Program-made: the position numbers and the translations under genes
NCBI GenBank assembly: GCA_905205065.1
Contig: CAJLCI010000003.1
Span: forward strand, 1 to 64,000
Reading direction: 5' to 3'
DNA from: an uncultured Eubacteriales bacterium
Lineage (GTDB): Bacteria; Bacillota; Clostridia; Oscillospirales; CAG-272
Length of the DNA stretch: 64,000 bases
Part shown: one piece after another, positions 61,168-64,000 of the stretch
Layout: each line of letters begins with the position of its first letter
Position numbering within the stretch: the stretch's first letter is position 1
The notes under the pieces: model-generated
The model's input: only the letters and a program-made list of their open reading frames with translations
What the model was told of the DNA's origin: nothing
Database searches by the model: none

Positions 61168-63114
61168 TCAGTCCAGATTATTTTCAAGAATTGAAAAACT
61201 GTCATAAAGAAAGCCTTGAAGCTCATCAGCGGAAAGCTGTCTTTGAGCAAGAAGCGCAAGGGTGTAAATCTGCTTTGCTACAGGCTCTGCTGTTTCAGCG
61301 CCTTCCGACATCGATTTTTCTCCAAGCTTTTTAACCAAACTGCTGTTTGAGTTAAGAATCAACGTCGTATCCACCGGCATTGATCCAAATCCGGCATCTG
61401 TACCTCCGTTTACACGATATATCTTCATCATATCATCCATACGGCGCGACTGCTCTGAAATATTGAGAACCGCCGGAACTTTCTCATCCTTAAGATTTTC
61501 AAATTTTACAGTAAGCTTATCCTGCCCGCTGATTTTTTTGAAAAGCTCTTCAAGCTCTTTGCACTCATATTTTTCTCCGTCGCCTTTTAAAGCGTCTGCG
61601 ACTTCAGCGTCTATACGGACAAATTTGACATTGCGATCGTTTTCAATAATATTAATATATTGAGTGTCAATTACTTTGTCAAGCAAAACAACCTCAAGCC
61701 CCTGGGATTTAAACATTGAAATATACTGTGCCTGTGTGCTTAAATCCGATGCATAGTATATGACATTTTCATGCTTTTCCTTGGCGTTTTCAAGGTATTC
61801 GTCAATCGTACGGAATTCTCCTCCGGTTAAAGGCAGAAGCAATGCGCTTTTAACCCGATCATAAAATTTATGATCACGCAGACAAGCATATTCAACAAAC
61901 AGTTTTATGTCAGTCCAAAGCTTTTCATAATCCTCACGGCCGGTATTGAACATAGAGCATAGCTTATCACAGACCTTTTTTACAATATGAGCTGAAACTT
62001 TCGATACGTACGCATTGTTCTGAAGGTAACTTCTCGAAACATTGAGCGGAAGCTCAGGACAATCGAGTACCCCTTTAAGCATAAGCATATATTCTGGAAT
62101 TACTTCTTTAATATTATCAGCAACAAAAACCTGATTATAGTAAAGCTTAACCTGTCCCTCAAGATTGTCAAACTCATGATTCAGACGCGGAAAATACAAA
62201 ATTCCCTTGAAATTGAGCGGATAATCGGCATTGATATGAATATGAAACAGTGGTTCTTTCCAATCATGGAAAAGCTTCTGATAGAAGTTTTTGTAATCCT
62301 CATCTGTGCACTCCGACGGAAGCTTCTGCCAAAGCGGATTCACATCATTTATAGGTTCCGGAGTCTTGTCATTCTCATCAGCACATTCGTCGCAGCCCTC
62401 ATCATGCTCATGTTTCTTTTTGTTCTTTTTTTCTGCCTCAAGCTCTTCGGGGGTTTTTATATTTTCAAGATAAATCTCTACCGGCATAAAAGAACAGTAT
62501 TTTTCGAGTATCTCACGAATTTTGTATTCCTCAAGATATTCCTGCTCTCCCTCTGCAATATGCATAACTATGTCGGTTCCGCGTTCTGCTTTTTCCGCAG
62601 CTTTCATTTCGTATTCGCCGGCGTCAGTACAGCTCCACATTACCGCGGGTTCTCCGGTATAGGATTTGGTAATGACATCGACCGTTGAGCTTACCATAAA
62701 CGAAGAGTAAAATCCAAGTCCGAAATGCCCGATAATTCCGGGCGCTCCTCCGTCTGTGTCTTCATATTTTGAAATAAAATCAAGCGCGCCCGAAAGTGCG
62801 ATCTGGCATATATATTTTTTTACCTCTTCTTCCGTCATACCGATTCCGTTATCGGATACGGTAAGAGTTCCAGCCGCTTTATCTACAGTAACAGTGATTT
62901 TAAATCCTTCATCGTCGATATCATGAACTTCTCCAAGCGAAATCAGACGTCTGAGCTTCGTGACAGCATCAGATGCGTTTGATACAATCTCACGGAGAAA
63001 TATTTCTTTTTCACTGTAAAGCCATTTTTTTATTATGGGAAATATATGCTCTGTCTGAACAGATATTCCGCCCTTTTCTTCAATCTTTTCTGTGCTTTTA
63101 TCATTGTCTGCCAT
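61168..63114 (-). CDS. htpG: Chaperone HtpG (Hsp90)
   Basis: ATP-driven homodimeric chaperone, 648 residues. The ATPase domain has LREIVSNASDAVTKLRRL, VSDNGIGMTEEEV and GHFGLGFYSSFMV. The middle and dimerisation domains follow, with LPLNVSRSYLQNN. The charged linker near residues 230-260 contains HEHDEGCDEC and many Glu/Lys residues, unusual for bacterial HtpG and possibly metal binding. ATG 63114 is preferred to the ATG at 63126, which is next to the ribosome site. No CIRCE repeat is visible in the upstream 290 bases. Confidence 0.95.
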   Translation of the reverse strand: MADNDKSTEKIEEKGGISVQTEHIFPIIKKWLYSEKEIFLREIVSNASDAVTKLRRLISLGEVHDIDDEGFKITVTVDKAAGTLTVSDNGIGMTEEEVKKYICQIALSGALDFISKYEDTDGGAPGIIGHFGLGFYSSFMVSSTVDVITKSYTGEPAVMWSCTDAGEYEMKAAEKAERGTDIVMHIAEGEQEYLEEYKIREILEKYCSFMPVEIYLENIKTPEELEAEKKNKKKHEHDEGCDECADENDKTPEPINDVNPLWQKLPSECTDEDYKNFYQKLFHDWKEPLFHIHINADYPLNFKGILYFPRLNHEFDNLEGQVKLYYNQVFVADNIKEVIPEYMLMLKGVLDCPELPLNVSRSYLQNNAYVSKVSAHIVKKVCDKLCSMFNTGREDYEKLWTDIKLFVEYACLRDHKFYDRVKSALLLPLTGGEFRTIDEYLENAKEKHENVIYYASDLSTQAQYISMFKSQGLEVVLLDKVIDTQYINIIENDRNVKFVRIDAEVADALKGDGEKYECKELEELFKKISGQDKLTVKFENLKDEKVPAVLNISEQSRRMDDMMKIYRVNGGTDAGFGSMPVDTTLILNSNSSLVKKLGEKSMSEGAETAEPVAKQIYTLALLAQRQLSADELQGFLYDSFSILENNLD

Positions 63115-63243
63115 AATTTTTACCATTCCCTTCTTTTAAAATCTTACATTTTTATAAAGTGAACTAAAAGCTTATCTTACAGAGAATGTACAACTGATAA
63201 ATTCAGCTACAGATTCTGCCATAAGATTGTAAGCTGTTTATGT

Positions 63244-63271
63244 ATAATACAAAACTGATGTTTCTAATCAA
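63244..63271 (-). promoter_or_regulatory. Possible htpG promoter
   Basis: TTGATT (63271-63266), 16-base spacer, TATTAT (63249-63244), about 130 bases before the ATG. The region 63115-63407 also has a direct repeat AAGCTGTTTAT about 50 bases apart but no CIRCE or CtsR-like operator. Confidence 0.35.
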
Positions 63272-63407
63272 AACCTCAAGCTGTTTATTAAGTTAATCAT
63301 TTATAAATGTCGGCATCAGATTTTCACGCCAGTCTTATATTCGAACTGTAAATAATTATTTTATCATTGCATTTTTACCGAAATTTTAACATGAATATTA
63401 TTTAATG

Positions 63408-64000
63408 TTAAAATTCGGATGAATATCTGCTTTGAATCTCATGCCAGAATTCAAGTGTTGTAAAGCTTCTTTCAATCTGGCTGCATATGTACGCTTCGCA
63501 GGTAGATGAAAATTCCTTTGTAAATTCATCAGCAAGATTAAAGGATAAAAATCTTTTTATCGATGAGTTTTCAATATATCTCATTGCAGACAAAACAGCC
63601 GGAGAAACAATTCGTATGGCTGTTGATTTTTTTTCAGACATCTTTGCAAAAATCATTTCTGTTTTGGCAAGACGGTCAGAACATTGTCTGCAGCGCAGGA
63701 TCCCGCCGACAAGATCAAGCGTAGTTTCTGCATTTTCAGATATTGGCGAGCCGCAATCGGCACACTGCGCAAGATCTGGAGCAAAACCGGAAAGTATCGC
63801 AGCTTTGAGTTCAAATGCCGCTTTGATAAGCTGCGGCGTTTTTTTGCTTGTCATTACAGCGTACAGGGTATTGAGCATAAGCCTCAGCATATCCTCCGCC
63901 CCATCGGGATGCCTCTCCGGACAGACTTCGCAGCACACGTCAAACATATATTGAACAAGAGCATACAAATCAAGCTCCAATCTTATTGCATAAAAAGTCT
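63408..64000 (-). CDS. recO: DNA repair protein RecO (partial, N-terminus outside the window)
   Basis: C-terminal 190 or so residues of RecO, which helps load RecA onto SSB-coated DNA. The frame is open to the window edge, so the N-terminal OB domain lies outside. The fragment shows the helical domain (YALVQYMFDVCCEV, LMLNTLYAV, FELKAAILSGFAPDL). A zinc site CADCG...CRQC is also typical, as is the LRCRQCSDR stretch. An internal TTG at the edge could be misread as the start; there is no ribosome site before it. Confidence 0.82.
   Translation of the reverse strand, partial: TFYAIRLELDLYALVQYMFDVCCEVCPERHPDGAEDMLRLMLNTLYAVMTSKKTPQLIKAAFELKAAILSGFAPDLAQCADCGSPISENAETTLDLVGGILRCRQCSDRLAKTEMIFAKMSEKKSTAIRIVSPAVLSAMRYIENSSIKRFLSFNLADEFTKEFSSTCEAYICSQIERSFTTLEFWHEIQSRYSSEF

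Noticed and set aside
63115..63407. CIRCE or CtsR heat-shock operator for htpG
   Set aside because: No TTAGCACTC-N9-GAGTGCTAA or tandem heptad repeat was found; only a weak SigA-like promoter and an AAGCTGTTTAT direct repeat.

Overview
The window is chromosomal DNA of a low-to-moderate GC, anaerobic Firmicute of the class Clostridia, probably a gut or rumen Oscillospirales-like lineage. The signs are a sporulation gene (spoIIIAH), a T-box leader, purine-rich Shine-Dalgarno sites with frequent TTG and GTG starts, a ferredoxin-linked 2-oxoacid oxidoreductase, a PPi-type phosphofructokinase, lactate dehydrogenase and a group II ECF transporter module. No phage, transposase or CRISPR locus was seen. 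Genus or species cannot be named from the sequence alone.

Layout. 0.3-8.9 kb (minus): plsX, topA, dprA, a TrmH-family methyltransferase and rplT-rpmI-infC behind a consensus promoter and a structured leader; infC appears to start at AUC. 9.2-15.6 kb (plus): two membrane-anchored envelope proteins (a stalk-domain protein and a VanY-type DD-carboxypeptidase), a clan GH-A glycosidase and ldh. 15.6-25.2 kb (minus): one long gene run behind a T-box, comprising an XRE-cupin-acyl-CoA ligase fusion, a P-loop ATPase, a four-subunit 2-oxoacid:ferredoxin oxidoreductase, ilvE, metY and metA. The T-box specifier is best read as AUC (Ile). 25.3-27.6 kb (minus): an AT-rich, translationally coupled four-gene cassette (GNAT, YkgJ-type Cys cluster, nucleotidyltransferase, acyl carrier protein). 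27.7-31.7 kb: AlkD-like repair protein, flavin reductase, zinc-ribbon membrane protein, DUF4317. 32.1-39.4 kb (plus): ruvC-ruvA-ruvB, a methyltransferase, ecfA1-ecfA2-ecfT, truA. 39.5-47.7 kb (plus): a DUF5711-like membrane protein, CvpA, a ClpE-type unfoldase and a full-length P-type ATPase lacking every catalytic motif. 47.8-50.4 kb: accessory fusions (GrpB-Vat, kinase-GNAT) and DUF4180. 50.8-53.4 kb: tRNA-Glu, PPi-type phosphofructokinase, a lipoprotein peptidyl-prolyl isomerase. 53.7-64 kb: recG, spoIIIAH, a class I amidotransferase, phosphoglucomutase, a degenerate prephenate-dehydratase-like protein, htpG and partial recO.

Three things stand out. First, at least eight intergenic copies of one structured repeat family are scattered over the first 51 kb. 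Each has two small hairpins preserved by compensatory changes, then AAAAGTGAG, then a variable run (about 2 to 15) of 15-17 bp units, then CTCACTTTTAGTTATAA, which pairs back to the GTGAG block. Second, the T-box operon joins acid activation, 2-oxoacid oxidoreductase and branched-chain aminotransferase. Because a T-box switches genes on during amino-acid starvation, this points to a biosynthetic route: reductive carboxylation of branched-chain fatty acids to branched-chain amino acids. Third, the pseudo-P-type ATPase next to ClpE looks like a conserved non-catalytic membrane protein.
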